NCBI GenBank assembly: GCA_028749105.1
Contig: JAQUQF010000120.1
Location: forward strand, 1-5,858
DNA length: 5,858 bases
Reading direction: 5' to 3'
DNA from: Acidobacteriota bacterium
GTDB taxonomy: Bacteria > Acidobacteriota > Aminicenantia > UBA2199
Of this stretch, positions 5,138 to 5,858 are shown piece after piece (positions within the stretch are counted from its first letter, which is position 1; each line of letters opens with the position of its first letter). The notes below the pieces were generated by a model that saw only the letters and a program-made list of their open reading frames with translations, was not told the DNA's origin and ran no database searches. The position numbers and the translations under genes are program-made.

Positions 5138-5858
5138 TTAACCCTTGACACTTCCGGCGGTCAGGCCGGAAACCAGGTATTTCTGCAGGACAAAGAAAAG
5201 CGCCACGATGGGCAGGGAAACCAGGATGGCGCCGGCGGCGAACAGCCCCCAGTCCTGGGCGAACTGGCCCACGAAATTGCGCAACGCCACCGGCAGCGTG
5301 TAGCTGAGCTCGCGGTTCATGAAGGTCGCGGCCAGGATGTATTCGTTCCAGGCGGTCATGAAAGAGAACAGGGCCGTGACTGCCAGCGCCGGCTTGGCCA
5401 GAGGCAGGATGATCTTGTAGAAGATCAGGGTGCGGGAGGCGCCGTCGATCAGGGCCGACTCCTCCAGTTCCTTGGGGATGGTATCGAAATAGCCTTTCAG
5501 CATCCAGACGCTGAACGGGATGGCTGACGTCGAGTAGACGAGGACCAGGCCGGCCAGGTTGTCCAGCAGCCCCAGCCAATTGACGATCAGGTACAGGGGG
5601 ATCATCATCAGGGTGCCGGGGAACATCTGGGTGATGAGAAAGGAGAGCAGCCCGGCGGTGCGGCCCGGGAAGCGGAAGCGGGAAAAGGCATAGCCGGCGG
5701 TGGCGGCCAGGAATATGCCGATGACGGCCGTGGCGGCGGCGACGATCGAACTGTTCAGCAGCCAGATGAAAAACGGTTTTTTGAACAGGATGTAATTGAA
5801 GTTCTCCAGGGTGGGCTGGGCGGGAAAAAGGCTGAGGGACAGGGAGAGCCATTTCTGG
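5138..5858 (-). CDS. MalG-type sugar ABC transporter permease (5' end outside window)
   Basis: The C-terminal 239 residues of a binding-protein-dependent transport permease of the CUT1 (MalG/UgpE) family are present. About 35-50 N-terminal residues, including the first membrane helix, lie beyond the right edge. The EAA loop, which docks with the ATPase subunit, is clear at visible residues 129-158: KELEESALIDGA followed by FYKIILPLAKPAL. Hydrophobic segments occur at about 38-58, 70-94, 100-120, 157-177 and 205-225. The C-terminus LQKYLVSGLTAGSVKG is typical of MalG-like subunits. It would sit in the inner membrane with a MalF-like partner, a binding protein and an ATPase, which are expected upstream (to the right) or elsewhere. 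The substrate cannot be read from the permease alone. The downstream glucan-binding-domain gene points to maltodextrin-type or other alpha-glucosides. Confidence 0.93.
   Translation of the reverse strand, partial: QKWLSLSLSLFPAQPTLENFNYILFKKPFFIWLLNSSIVAAATAVIGIFLAATAGYAFSRFRFPGRTAGLLSFLITQMFPGTLMMIPLYLIVNWLGLLDNLAGLVLVYSTSAIPFSVWMLKGYFDTIPKELEESALIDGASRTLIFYKIILPLAKPALAVTALFSFMTAWNEYILAATFMNRELSYTLPVALRNFVGQFAQDWGLFAAGAILVSLPIVALFFVLQKYLVSGLTAGSVKG

Noticed and set aside
5127..5852. N-terminal extension of the barrel frame by 242 codons
   Set aside because: The extension lies in another frame of the MalG-like permease, which has a clear EAA motif. The signal-peptide start at 5126 has a strong Shine-Dalgarno sequence.

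Overview
The window looks like a chromosomal piece of a GC-rich, double-membraned (Gram-negative-type) bacterium. The evidence is a TonB C-terminal-domain protein with a signal peptide, a protein ending in an outer-membrane beta-barrel with a C-terminal phenylalanine, and an ECF sigma/anti-sigma pair. The style (TonB_C repeats, a glucodextranase-type DOMON-like domain beside a sugar ABC transporter) fits an Acidobacteriota/Aminicenantia-like genome. That placement is inference, because there is no rRNA or other phylogenetic marker here.

Layout from left to right. Positions 1-127 look like one end of an insertion sequence: two abutting 24-bp direct repeats, a TG...CA-type terminus, and possibly the first seven codons of a transposase running off the left edge. 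Just outside that end is a good sigma70-type promoter driving a small single-domain PilZ gene (+, 209-523, GTG start). It converges on a minus-strand operon of three genes read right to left: an ECF sigma factor (2307-1723), its overlapping zinc-finger anti-sigma factor (1745-1272), and a secreted protein made of two tandem TonB C-terminal domains (1239-586). A 197-bp spacer separates these from a second minus-strand operon. The spacer holds the upstream operon's rho-independent terminator and the sigma leader. The second operon contains the C-terminal 239 residues of a MalG-type sugar ABC permease (5858-5138, running off the right edge). Eleven bases later comes an 873-residue secreted protein (5126-2505) with an N-terminal glucodextranase DOMON-like domain, an Ala/Pro linker and a long outer-membrane beta-barrel.

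How the genes may work together: the permease and the barrel protein probably form an alpha-glucan or oligosaccharide uptake route. The DOMON-like domain would bind sugar, the barrel would cross the outer membrane, and the ABC importer would cross the inner membrane. The barrel fused to a glucan-binding module is the most unusual item. The sigma/anti-sigma/double-TonB_C operon reads as an envelope signalling unit, but what it senses and what it controls are not visible. The PilZ protein is a probable c-di-GMP receptor with no partner in the window.
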